A DNA stretch of 64,000 bases. Origin: Solen grandis (Eukaryota; Mollusca; Bivalvia; Adapedonta; Solenidae). How positions within the stretch are numbered: position 1 is the stretch's first letter; every line of letters begins with the position of its first letter. Positions 34,330 through 44,054 of this stretch are shown piece after piece. A program made the position numbers and the translations under genes. The DNA lies in NCBI GenBank assembly GCA_021229015.1, contig CM037781.1:36810759-36874758 (forward strand), in the 5' to 3' direction. Below the pieces are notes generated by a model. It had not been told where the DNA came from. It made no database searches and saw nothing but the letters and a program-made list of their open reading frames with translations.

Positions 34330-34971
34330 GTATTTGCGAAGGATTGTCTAGAACTGTTTGAACAAGGAAATAGGGACGATGGTGTGCACACTATAGAACC
34401 AGGCATTGACGGTCCAGTTTCAGTATGGTGTGATATGACCAATGGAGGATGGACCGTCATCCAGCGACGAAAAGATGGGTCGGAAAATTTCAAACGTGGC
34501 TGGAATGATTACGTGAATGGATTCGGAGATACATCTGGTGAATACTGGCTTGGACTGGAGAACATACATCATCTGACACAGACACAGTCTGCATTGAGTA
34601 TTTCTATGGCAACGTTTGGCGACGTCAGTCCGACATCCGGTTATGCATTGTACTCTTCCTTTATTGTAGGCGGTTCTTCTGTAGAATATCCATTGTCTGT
34701 ATCAGGATTTTCAGGAAATGTTGGAGATTCGCTAGCTGTTTCTAACTTGCAGCATTTCTCAACCTTCGACAACGATAATGATAAAGGTTTTGGAAATTGT
34801 GCAGTTAATTTCCAAGGTGCATGGTGGTATAAATATTGTCATAAAACCAATCCTAACGGGTTGTACCTTGGAGGAAGTACCATGGCGTTCGCGACAGGTA
34901 TCACATGGTCTACTGGTTGGGGTAATTACTATTCTTTAAAAACATTTGAAATGAAAATGAGACGACATTGA
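34330..34971 (+). CDS. Fibrinogen-related protein 1, coding exon 2 (fibrinogen C-terminal domain)
   Basis: The exon follows a good acceptor (TTTGATTTTACAG|G) and encodes 213 residues ending TGA, so the spliced product is about 318 residues. It is a complete fibrinogen C-terminal domain. It begins DCLELFEQG, then VWCDM, GGWTVIQRR, the EYWLGLE block, GFSGNVGDSL, the calcium-site motif DNDND, NCA, GAWWY...C and NPNGLY, and ends FEMKMRR. Four cysteines fit the two conserved disulphides. Such domains in invertebrates (ficolin, tachylectin-5 and FREP families) bind acetylated sugars and act in non-self recognition. The exon-intron phase matches exon 1 without frame adjustment. The paralogue is 52504-53148; differences between them are concentrated in the C-terminal two thirds, which holds the ligand pocket. 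Sugar specificity cannot be read from sequence. Confidence 0.9.
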   Translation, partial: VFAKDCLELFEQGNRDDGVHTIEPGIDGPVSVWCDMTNGGWTVIQRRKDGSENFKRGWNDYVNGFGDTSGEYWLGLENIHHLTQTQSALSISMATFGDVSPTSGYALYSSFIVGGSSVEYPLSVSGFSGNVGDSLAVSNLQHFSTFDNDNDKGFGNCAVNFQGAWWYKYCHKTNPNGLYLGGSTMAFATGITWSTGWGNYYSLKTFEMKMRRH

Positions 34972-36330
34972 ATCATATCTTATGAGTTCCCTACCGATTT
35001 TACACCGGAGAGGACTATAGATTTGCCCCCCGTCTGTCTGTTTATCTGTTCTTCTGTTTGTCCGTCCGTCTGTCCATCCGAATGTCTGGAAATCTGGATC
35101 CCGCGATAACAAAAAAACTTTTTAAGATAATATTATGAAACTTGGTATATAAATAGATGGCAGTATAGAGATTCTGCAGGTCACTTTTTTTACTAAGACT
35201 AAAATTCTAGTTGCTATGGTAACGGAAAACGTAGCACCTCACCGGTAGGGGACTCCAGTTACTTGTTGTATTTGTTTTGAAATGTACGTAATATACATTT
35301 TGTCTGTTTCCGGTTATCGTCAGCGTCTTCTACCTCGATTTCGATATTCGTTCTATAATCACGTCAAAAACTTATAGTTGTGCATGATAATAATCTTTAA
35401 ATCCATAACTGATGCATGGGTGTCCACTGAATTTCGATTTGGGGGGTCTTTATAGAAATCAAATATGAGGTATCCAAGAAAACACAGAGTCACTTCAGTA
35501 AGTGGGGTACATAATTAGTTTTGGGATATAATCCATCAATTCGCAGAGGTTGATTAAGTATGCTGACACATTCTTGTGATGTATAAGTTAGGCCATGTTT
35601 ATGGTTAATTTCTGATAATTATTTGGGCGGCTCATATGTTAAGTGTGTAATGATTTAATGGGGGGTTTGCCGTTGGTGATTTAGTTGCATGCATAATATT
35701 ATAAGATCCGCTGACAGGAATCAAAGCTTTTCATTGAAGCATATAAACAGATAGTGAACTGGACATAAGTCATATTGCTTTATATGCTTGTGCTGTAACA
35801 TGTTCATGTTTAATTTTCGCTAAATGCATCGATATAGTATTCGCTTTTATTTCAGTGCATGCTAGTAATTTAATAAAAAAGCAAGTTATTATTTATAATG
35901 TGACATGGAGCTATGCGATATGATATTATGTAAAAAGACATACTGTTTATTGCATTTGTATTTTTCTTGTATTTGTAGTTTTTCCTTCAGATTCCATTCC
36001 TTATTAACAGGATGGGGCCAAGTGTCATATAAACTGTTTACATTATCAATACGGTTTTTGCAGTGTGCGCAGACGGCATAATACATTGTCATTAATGCAC
36101 ATTTTAGATACAATTCACGACAAGCGTATATTCAAACCACTTAATAGAGAAAAATTCTGGTTAGAATCTATGTTGTTATAGACAGAATCTATGTTGTTAT
36201 AGACAGTTTTGTAATGTCTGTTTTATTCAAACAATTTAATTGTAACTTAGATACCTTTTGTAATTTGACTCACTTTTTAGTGTATATGCAATTCTGTTGT
36301 TTTGCTGCAAATTGTGTGATATACAGAATA
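34972..36330 (+). other. FReP1 3' flank
   Basis: Probable 3' untranslated and flanking sequence. A pyrimidine run rich in CTGT/CCGT words lies at 35028-35085. The last clear polyadenylation signal shared with copy 2 is AATAAA at 35872-35877 (54343-54348 in copy 2), about 900 bases after the stop. Whether it is used is unknown. No other gene is seen. Confidence 0.4.
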
Positions 36331-36333
36331 GGA

Positions 36334-36632
36334 TTGTTTGTTTGTTTGTTGGGTTAACGTCCAACCGACAGTATTTTAGTCAATAGGAGACGATGTCTAC
36401 TTGAGAAAGATATAGTGCTGCCACACTGCAGTATCAAACCGTAGATATGTGGCATGACACCACACCCTGTCACATTATCCTGACACCAGGCCAACCAGTC
36501 TTGCAACTACTCTTGTATGCTGAGCGCCGAGCTCGGGAGCTATTACAGTGCCATTTTACGACTTTGGAATATCATGATCCGGGATCGAACCCACGACCTC
36601 CCGCTCCCGATGCGTAGGTTCTAACCACTGGG
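36334..36632 (-). mobile_element. SINE S2 in FReP1 3' flank
   Basis: Reverse complement of the S2 family: tail GGTTAACGTCCAACCGACAG at the left and tRNA-like head with GGGATCGAACCCACGACC (box B on minus strand) at the right. The head is degenerate near 36615-36632. The same insertion is at 54776-55092, so it predates the duplication. Confidence 0.75.
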
Positions 36633-36704
36633 GAAAGAACATGTATATAGAATAGTGCTCCCTGAATGTAACATCTACTTCACTTTTTTTGCACTTCATT
36701 TTTT

Positions 36705-36708
<4 letters not shown>

Positions 36709-36758
<50 letters not shown>

Positions 36759-36762
36759 ATCA
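36709..36762. repeat. AT microsatellite, copy 1 only
   Basis: A long AT run lies at a place where copy 2 (near 55165-55190) has only a short T/A stretch. It expanded after the duplication or was lost from copy 2. Confidence 0.9.
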
Positions 36763-36923
36763 GACGCCATATTTGCATTTTGTTGTTGCTGCGCTTTTTC
36801 ATAACATAAACATAATTATGTACTGTATTGACAGTAAATCAGATAATATAGGTCTTAGTTAAAAAGATATGTAGTATTTAACATATTTCTTATGTGTTAA
36901 ATACAATATAAGGGCGAGCAACT

Positions 36924-36924
<1 letters not shown>

Positions 36925-36954
<30 letters not shown>
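36925..36954. repeat. GT microsatellite
   Basis: About 15 GT dinucleotides. The equivalent run in copy 2 is at 55442-55468. Confidence 0.95.
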
Positions 36955-36955
<1 letters not shown>

Positions 36956-37212
36956 GATTTTCTTCTGCACAGCATCGTCGACAATCAATACACTGAACAC
37001 TAACTACGTCGGCAGTTTGCAATCATAATGACATTTCATTATTTTTTCAATGAAAATAAAACTTACTTCCTTTAGGACTACACTGTATTTGTTATTGTCT
37101 GCGTTTTTGTTGAAAGTGATGCCTTATTGTACTTTTATATTTATGATATGCACGTGGTATTCTAGAGGATTTTAGTTGCATGTCATGCTCTACTAGATTA
37201 AATGGTACCGTG

Positions 37213-37350
37213 GACCAATGGAAACTGCAAATCATATTTTTGGGGTTCAAGTATTTGCCATGACATTCCCGTCACAATGTACTGTTCCATTCAAGGAACC
37301 GTCGGGAGGGACAAGTGAAAGTGTAAGAGTATCTTTCCAATCAAAAGTCG
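37213..37350 (+). mobile_element. S3 tRNA-derived repeat relic
   Basis: It shares CATTCCCGTCACAATGTACT and GGAACCGTCGGGAGGG-like blocks with the S3 family. In copy 2 the head still shows GGGGTTCGAACCCCGTTTGG (55767-55786); here that stretch is shortened to GGGGTTCAAG, a small deletion that removed box B. Confidence 0.55.
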
Positions 37351-37726
37351 CAGGATATGCCTACTTAACCATGTTATTCACATTTAAATCGCTTGTACAC
37401 TATTAAATACTTTAAAATTTGAATAGTTGTTTATTTGTTCATATCATCCATTTTAATTCAAATAAAACTGGCGAGATTCCTCAACAGCCACTAATATCAA
37501 GTTATATACTCATTAAGAAATGCCAACCTTTCGAGAAACTTATTTTTAGTGCCTTTCGACCCGTGGCCCAACAAAGTAAAATGATTCAATTTATAACACC
37601 TTAAATATTTCCTTATGAAATTGTATCAACTATTCATAGTTTTTAAAGTGCCTTCTTTGCAGATTTAAATGTCATTAGCAAAGTACATTATGTTTTTTTT
37701 ATCAATTTTTTAATACAATTGCTTTT

Positions 37727-37970
37727 CCGAGCGGTCACAGTCATGGACTACTAATCTCTCAGCCCCTCACCGCTGTGGGTTCGAATCCCAGTAGGGACTT
37801 CGGATTTTTCATGTGAGGAAGCCTTCCAGCTGGCTTGCGGTAGGTCGGTGGTTCTACCCGGGTACCTCTGTGTACTCGGGGTCTTCCTCCACCTGTAATT
37901 AGCTGGACGTCGCTATATGATTAAAATATTATCGCAGCGATGGTAAACCCCAATACAACTACAATACAAC
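37727..37970 (+). mobile_element. SINE S1 insertion, copy 1 only
   Basis: It starts at CCGAGCGGTCACAGTCATGG, contains GGTTCGAATCCCAG (box B) and the full S1 body, and ends in a CAATACAACTACAATACAAC tail. The matching point in copy 2 (near 56248) is uninterrupted, so it inserted after the duplication or was lost from copy 2. The extreme 5' end of the head is missing. Confidence 0.8.
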
Positions 37971-38720
37971 TTCATATGACTAGTATGACTAAAATTTAAT
38001 CAAGTTTACAGTGTCATTATTCTGCCTGGTATATTTGTTTGCTATAAGTTATCAAAAGCAATGTATGTCATGAAACGCTCCAAATTATGCTCCACAAATG
38101 CGATTTCAAATACATGAGCACCCAATGAGCTCATTAAGTAGTGTATGCACACACCCATAACTGCTTGTGTAAGACGGAAACTAAAGTAAATATTTAGTAT
38201 GGCTAAAATCACATAAAACTATCAAATCCAGTCTGGAAGGATGATGAACTTACCGACCATTTATCGTTTACCGTGCGCGAAATGTCATACGTAATTTCTT
38301 AACACAGTGACCAGTAATATTTACAATACAATTTCATATTTTCTCCAAAATACCCTAGTTTTATATGAAAACTAACCGCCTCTTAGGGGATATAAGATGG
38401 TGTTCCATTGATGTAAATTATTTGTTTCATTCATAGAAATGGAACTTGAAAATATTATTGAAATCTAGGTCACAAAGATTTACACCAAACTTATGTTGCC
38501 CAACATCCGACGGACGAACACAAGAACAATTACATGATTTTTCAGTAAAAGAAAAAAAATCTTCACTCCATTAAAGATGTTTAATAAGCCATAAAATCAT
38601 CTGCTTATTCAGTAAGATTGTATGTCTAAGATTATTTAAGAGTAAATAAATAAGACGGATAGTTCGTTGTAGGCATAGCCTATCTCAAAATTACTTAGTC
38701 TGACACAGCGCATGCATACC

Positions 38721-38848
38721 GGAAAGCGAAAGTACGACGACGAAAACATGATGACGAAAACGTGCAAGCAAGATGACGAAAAATCTCATTTTCATCATAG
38801 TATTTTCGCGTTTTCGTCATCGTACTGTCGCGATTTCGTGTTTTTGCG
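38721..38848. repeat. GATGACGAAAA inverted-repeat cluster, copy 1
   Basis: Three GA(T/C)GACGAAAA words on the left face GTTTTCGTCATCG and TTTTCATCAT words on the right, giving a long imperfect hairpin of about 60-base arms. The copy 2 equivalent at 57023-57150 is a better palindrome (ATGACGAAAACGCGAA against TTCGCGTTTTCGTCAT). Confidence 0.65.
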
Positions 38849-39007
38849 TTTAAGATTCCTCCATACATAGGCGAATATGTAAATGGCCTAACGGAATTCC
38901 ATGACGAAATTCCCTAGCAACAACCCGGAGACCATCTTCTCCTGATCGTTTGCAAATAATGATGTATGGACAAACCGGCCGATGCTAAACTTTTCCTTTA
39001 GCTGTTG

Positions 39008-39526
39008 TCAACACTCCCTTTTCCAATGCTTCTTGAATGTTGGTAAGTATTTTTTAAGATTCAAAATTCTCGAAATCAGGTCATGGATCGACTGGCATGA
39101 ATATAGGGAAATTTTGTCCTGATATTTAGGCAATGTCTCTATGCGGGCACAAAGCGTACACACATCTGCAACTGTATAATGGGCCTCATAATTCTGGTGC
39201 AAAATATCCGTCACCAGGTCCTCCTGCTTGTAAGAAAGTCCATTTGCCTTCTTGTCTGGGAATTCGCAAATATTGATGCCAGCCCGAATTTTTGTCTCTT
39301 GAACTATGTCTGACAGATGAAGGTTGTCAGAGTATGCCAAACACGTCAACTGATCAACCAAATGCACCATTTCAACAACTCGTCTACCGCTCCGCCATGT
39401 ACACGTTAAACCGATGTTTTCATCATCGTTGTCTCCAGGTTCATAAACCTCGAGTTTCCTGCCCGTCAGTAAATTCCCTTTGCGCCTAACAGTTACTTTC
39501 GAGCCTTTTTTAAGGGTGACTGCCAT
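39008..39526 (-). CDS. Remnant resembling DEDDh exonuclease C-terminal part (copy 1)
   Basis: A 172-codon minus-strand frame from ATG at 39526. Its middle part, LSYKQEDLVTDIL followed by NYEAHYTVADV (about residues 98-121), resembles the last part of DEDDh-type 3'-5' exonuclease domains such as those of PML-like and epsilon-like proteins. His and Asp four residues apart (H-x4-D) fit the Exo III motif. Exo I and Exo II motifs are absent, so the enzyme would be inactive alone. The first 90 residues are unrecognised. The copy 2 counterpart has lost the ATG and carries frameshifts and deletions, which suggests decay in both. It is convergent with FReP1. A SINE lies 40 bases upstream of the start. 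It may instead be one exon of a broken gene or a transposon-captured fragment. Confidence 0.4.
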   Translation of the reverse strand: MAVTLKKGSKVTVRRKGNLLTGRKLEVYEPGDNDDENIGLTCTWRSGRRVVEMVHLVDQLTCLAYSDNLHLSDIVQETKIRAGINICEFPDKKANGLSYKQEDLVTDILHQNYEAHYTVADVCTLCARIETLPKYQDKISLYSCQSIHDLISRILNLKKYLPTFKKHWKREC

Positions 39527-39574
39527 TTCTATTTAAAAGTATTCCAGCGAACGTAGGAACTTATTTTAACATGA

Positions 39575-39696
39575 CTTGACTATTTGAGTGTACCGTCGCT
39601 TCGGCAGTATTTCAGTCATATAGCGACGTCCAGCTAATTACAGGTGGAGGAAGACCCCGACTGCACGGAGGTAGAACCACCGACCTACCGCAAGCC
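39575..39696 (-). mobile_element. 5'-truncated SINE S1 with 12-bp target duplication, copy 1 only
   Basis: The insert carries the S1 tail half on the minus strand and is flanked by ATTTTAACATGA at 39563-39574 and 39697-39708. Copy 2 has a single ATTTTAACATGA at the same place (about 57776-57787), which is the empty site. The polymerase III head is absent, so this copy cannot be transcribed from its own promoter. Confidence 0.85.
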
Positions 39697-39708
39697 ATTT
39701 TAACATGA

Positions 39709-40946
39709 AAATGTGCTGTGCGATTTAGCGCGATTTCCGCGGCACTCGCTGTAATAATAATAAAAGTAACGCATATTGGCCGTAGTTATAAATCTTGATC
39801 CGCTAAATTGCTTAAATACTTATTTTCACTTATCATAGATTATTTAACCTTGACTGAAATGCATTTGTAATTATATTATTGAAAATATGAATTTTTAATA
39901 AAAAGAAAAGAAAAAAAATTAACTCGCTAATAAAATAAATATTATAGATGAACTATCAAAACCCAACACTAAATCTGTGTATTTCAACTTGAATGATGAA
40001 CGGTGGCATTCATGGCTTATGCATATATTCAATATGGACAATTTCTTTTTAAATCAAGTAGCACGCACACACATATATTTCTTTTTTCATATATAAGGGT
40101 TTGGAGAGTTCATCTTTTAGTTATAATATCACTGTTGAAGTGCAAAGACGTCGACGTCACGATTTCCGAATAGAAAAAAAAATGAAACGGAAAATAAATT
40201 GATCGTAAAATTGTAAATAAATAAGTCCGACAACATGTCGAATATATTTCATAATTCGTTCTTGAAATGATTAAAAAACATATCCAATTTTCAGATAGGG
40301 TCACCGAGTTAAATGTTGCACAATATTGCAGAATTCACAGCCAGGGAGGGAAAAAATATAACGTACTGAACACCAAATATTATCGTCTTTCGGGCGTTAT
40401 ATATTTCCATATTGGATAATTAACAACACAGTAGGCAGATAGTATTCAACAACATTTGAGGCAATAATTACATTCTACAGTAACAAAATCGACCGACGGG
40501 TAAAAGAGGTATTAATATTTATACAACGGCAATCACTTCAGTGGGTGTGTCACTAGATGACGTTGCGACGGCAATGTCACACGAGTAATTTCCATACAAT
40601 TAGTACAGCTCGAAATTTTTTTTCGAAAACCCGTGCGCCATTGGTCATGTGTACGAAAAATTGCATAAATCCGAAGAAGTCGCAATTTTCGCGAGGATAG
40701 TACCCAGCTACCTAAATGTAGGCATGGTTCCCAGACTCCAGTGCTCATCATTTTAAATCACTTGAATAACAGGGAACCAACAATTGTCGTCTAAGGGCGA
40801 CCTTTACAGGAATCTTGTAAGGCAAAAACAATTGCAACCAAAAAGACTAAACGACGCGAAAAAAACAACACTTAATGCAAAGCCACAAAAGGCTTACCTA
40901 TGTCGAGCCTTAACCAGATACCGCTACGACATGCCTGTTAAAATCG
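39709..40946. other. End of duplicon and unassigned spacer
   Basis: Homology to copy 2 ends near 40128. The remainder to the gap contains several short frames without domains. A GACGTCGACGTC palindromic segment lies at about 40147-40158. Confidence 0.45.
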
Positions 40947-41046
40947 NNNNNNNNNNNNNNNNNNNNNNNNNNNNNNNNNNNNNNNNNNNNNNNNNNNNNN
41001 NNNNNNNNNNNNNNNNNNNNNNNNNNNNNNNNNNNNNNNNNNNNNN
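40947..41046. other. Assembly gap (100 N)
   Basis: Exactly 100 unknown bases, the usual placeholder for a gap of unknown size. Frames that run across it are meaningless. Confidence 0.99.
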
Positions 41047-41336
41047 CCTGCACCGTTCCCGGTGGCCGAGAAGTTAGAGTGTCCGTCTCGGGAGCGGGAG
41101 GTCGTGGGTTCGATCCTCGGCCGCGACATACCAAAGTCGTAAAAAAGGTACTGTTATAGCTCCCTTGCTTTGGCGCTCAGCATATAATGGTTGGCTCGGT
41201 ATAAGGATAATGTGACTGGGTGTGGTATCATGCCACATGTCTACGGCGTGATACTGCAGTGTGGCAGCACTACATCTGTCTCAAGTAGACATCGTCTCCA
41301 AATGACTGAAATACTGTCGGTGGAACGTTAAATATA
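41047..41336 (+). mobile_element. SINE S2 beside the gap
   Basis: Head TTCCCGGTGGCCGAGAAGTT, box B GGGTTCGATCCTCGG, body and GGAACGTTAAAT tail as in the other S2 copies. It begins immediately after the gap, so a SINE-related assembly break is plausible. Confidence 0.8.
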
Positions 41337-41516
41337 AAATCGCCTATTTTAGACTATGTCGGTGTGTGTGTCCATATTCAATACAGACGTGGTTGGAATA
41401 TATATTTGCTAAAATGTTTCATGAAACTCATTTATCAAATTTATCAATTGTAGGCATAATTTTTCAATGTTAACTGCAATATCTCTATAATCAATCTCTG
41501 ATAGCGACTGGTTTCC

Positions 41517-41772
41517 AAACTATAAAACCAGGCGTTGACAGTCAAATTTTGGTATGGTGTGACATGTCTAATGGCGGATTGTCCGTGACCTTGCGACGAA
41601 AAAAGACGGGGCGTAAAATTTCAAACGTGGCTGGAACGAATCGGAGATACATCTTTTGAATAATGGCTTGGACTGGAGACAATGCATCTTCTGATAAAGA
41701 CACCATCTGCATTGCGTATTTCTATAGAAACGTTTGGTTACGTAAACCCGACATCCGGCTTTGCATTGAGAA
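41517..41772 (+). pseudogene. Third fibrinogen-domain fragment, broken
   Basis: About 255 bases match the fibrinogen exon of the two FReP genes, from ACTATAAAACCAGGCGTTGA through TGGTATGGTGTGACATGTCT and TTCAAACGTGGCTGG to CCGACATCCGGCTTTGCATT. It is closer to FReP2 (ACAATGCATCTTCTGA, CATCTGCATTGCGTATTTCT). Both ends of the exon are missing, an internal deletion removes the segment between the GWN and FGD motifs, and frameshifts and a stop interrupt it. No intact exon 1 is seen upstream because the gap and a SINE lie there. It is a dead paralogue. Confidence 0.85.
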
Positions 41773-43134
41773 ATATTGCTATGTATTTGATTCAAAATGT
41801 AATTTGGATGTATATTGTAAGTAAGCATCGTTGTCTTTAATCTTAATTTCGTATCTTGTTTCTTAATCACATCCGAACCTAACATTAATAAATGGTTAAC
41901 ATATTTATATGGCATAACTGACGGAAGGTGAGTACCACCGCAGAAGGTTGAATAGGATTGCTGAGGAGTCTACAATTAATGTCTGAGAATAAATTGAGCG
42001 GATCATACGAGACTTGAGTAATTACTTGAGTAATGTGATGTGATTTTAATCGTGATTAGCCTCAGGTGGTTGGGCTGTGTGCGTGAAATAACATATGACA
42101 GGGGTCAAGGCCATTCCTTTAAAGCATAGAAAAATAAAATGAGCAGAACATAAGTGGTGTTGATTTTATTTACTTGTGTTTCGACATTTTATTATTGCAT
42201 TTTCTTTTAGCAGCAATAAATCAATATCATGTACGCTATATTTTCAGTGTAGGCCAGGTGTTTTCTAACTGGGTAGAGGAAATAAAATGATGGAATGGAT
42301 ATATTAATTATCATTTCTCGTCTTTTATTTGTAGTGTTTATTACAAGATACCCGGTCTTAATAACATATAAACATTTCATATATGAATTTAGGCAGTATG
42401 TAAAGGCAACATAAAGCGGTGTCAGTAGGTCCGAGATGAAGCAATGAAGAATAAGGTCAGAGTTGAGGTGATGACAGGCTGATTTCAGTGCTCGTGCATT
42501 TTTGACAAAATATAATAATACAGTGATTTAAATGTATCGAAAATGGAAAAATGGATTTCTGAATACATGAACTATATAAACTGTGAAGGTATTTTGAAAA
42601 AGAATGGATATAGTGGATATATATTTTATTTTTTGCCTTCATTAATATTCAAAGAATTTTAATAAGGTAATACCTTTTCGAGTCGTTTACACTAATCCAA
42701 AGAATTTTGTTCAGCTGCCAATTGGGTATAACTGTTTATAGCAGTGATTACAATGCAATTATGAGTAAGAACGCCAGCCAGGGTAAAACAGGCTCAGGTT
42801 GTGGTAAGTCCACATCAGAGAAACCCAGTTTAGAAAAAAGCCACATTTAGAGGTATCCCCAATGAATACCAGTGTGGAGGACATTTCACACATAAATCAC
42901 ATTCTTGATGATCTCTCTGAGGTCTAATAAATACACAATGTCCTTGACAAACTAATAAAAAAAAGAAGATGAAATGTCTATAATTGCAGTAAAAGAAGTT
43001 ATAGAATATTTCAATAAAATATCGAGTTGACTATAAATAAATAGCATCATACTGAGCCTGAAAATCGCAATATCATCAGCGGAAAGTAGAAAATTAATCG
43101 ATCATTGATTTAAGCCATATTTTCTCACCATTCT
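41773..43134. other. Unassigned spacer
   Basis: AT-rich sequence with no recognisable gene. A short stretch at 42764-42900 translates to a Lys/Ser-rich peptide with interruptions, possibly a transposon ORF relic, but I cannot name it. Confidence 0.4.
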
Positions 43135-44045
43135 GATGCGACGGAAGCTTTCCGACGAATGAGATTCCCGACGACTACAAAATTTCCCGACGGAAGCACT
43201 TTCCGACGAATGCAATTTTCCCGACTAAAAACTTACTTCCCGACGAAAAAAAGATTATGCGACTTTTTTCCGATTAATACAATTTTCCGACGAGTACAAT
43301 AATCCCGACGAAGATAAAAATATTAACAAAATACAATTTTCACAACTAATACTAAATTCCTGACATATAGTCTTTCCCGACGCACAGAAAATTTCCGACG
43401 GAACTTTTCCGACAAATGAAATTTTCCCGACGAGTACAATAATCCCGATAAAATACAATTTTCACAACTAATAATAAATTTCCGACGTACAATTTTTCCC
43501 GACGAACAGAAAATTTCCCGACGGAGACTTTTCCGACGAATGAGATATTCCCGACAAGTACAAAGATTTAAGAAGGAAACTCTTTTCCCGACGAAAGCAT
43601 TTTTTTCCGGCAAATGCAATTTTCCCGACGAGTACAATAATCCCGACGAAGATAAAAATATTAACAAAATAAATTTTCACAACTAATATTAAATTCCTGA
43701 CATATAATTTTTCCCGACGAACAGATATTTCCCGACGGAAACTTTTCCGACGAATGAGATATTACCGACAAGTTCAAAGATTTTCGACGGAAACTCTTTT
43801 CCCGACGAAAGCATTTTTTTTCCGACAAATGCAATTTTCCCGACGAGAATATATTGCCCGAAGAACAAAAGATTCCCGACAAATGTAATATTGGTTGATT
43901 AAGCGACTTTTCTTGACTAATGCAATTTTCTGAAAGTACAATAATCCCGACAAAGAAGACAAATATATAACTAGTTTACGACTAAAACTAAACAAAAAGT
44001 GACAGATATTTTTTCCCGACAAGTTCATTTTTCCAGACGAGTACA
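43135..44045. repeat. Satellite 1: TTCCCGACGAA-based higher-order repeat
   Basis: Short blocks built on TTCCCGACGAA or TTTTCCGACGAGT recur every 15-30 bases for about 900 bases. A larger period is visible: GAGTACAATAATCCCGACGA followed by AGATAAAAATATTAACAAAA occurs at about 43277 and again at about 43629, an offset near 352 bases, with a partial copy at 43434. The minus-strand frames with repeated SSGK/VGK peptides are by-products of this periodicity. No coding role is supported. Confidence 0.85.
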
Positions 44046-44054
44046 AAAATACAG

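Larger units (their letters stand above)
30240..40130 (+). repeat. Segmental duplication, copy 1 (FReP locus 1)
   Basis: Direct repeat of 46395-58185. The left boundary is a TA microsatellite (30250-30296), left of which the two copies are unrelated. The right boundary lies near 40128, after CATATATTTCTTTTTTCATA. Homology covers the fibrinogen-related gene, its intron, 3' flank and the minus-strand exonuclease-like remnant. Copy 1 lacks the Pearl-like element and MITE of copy 2. It carries two SINE insertions (37727-37970 and 39575-39696) that copy 2 lacks. Confidence 0.9.

Noticed and set aside
40784..41077. Frames running across the N gap.
   Set aside because: They depend on unknown bases and an arbitrary gap length.
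42764..42960. Lys/Ser-rich interrupted peptide suggesting a transposon ORF1.
   Set aside because: It is too short and broken to match any family with confidence.
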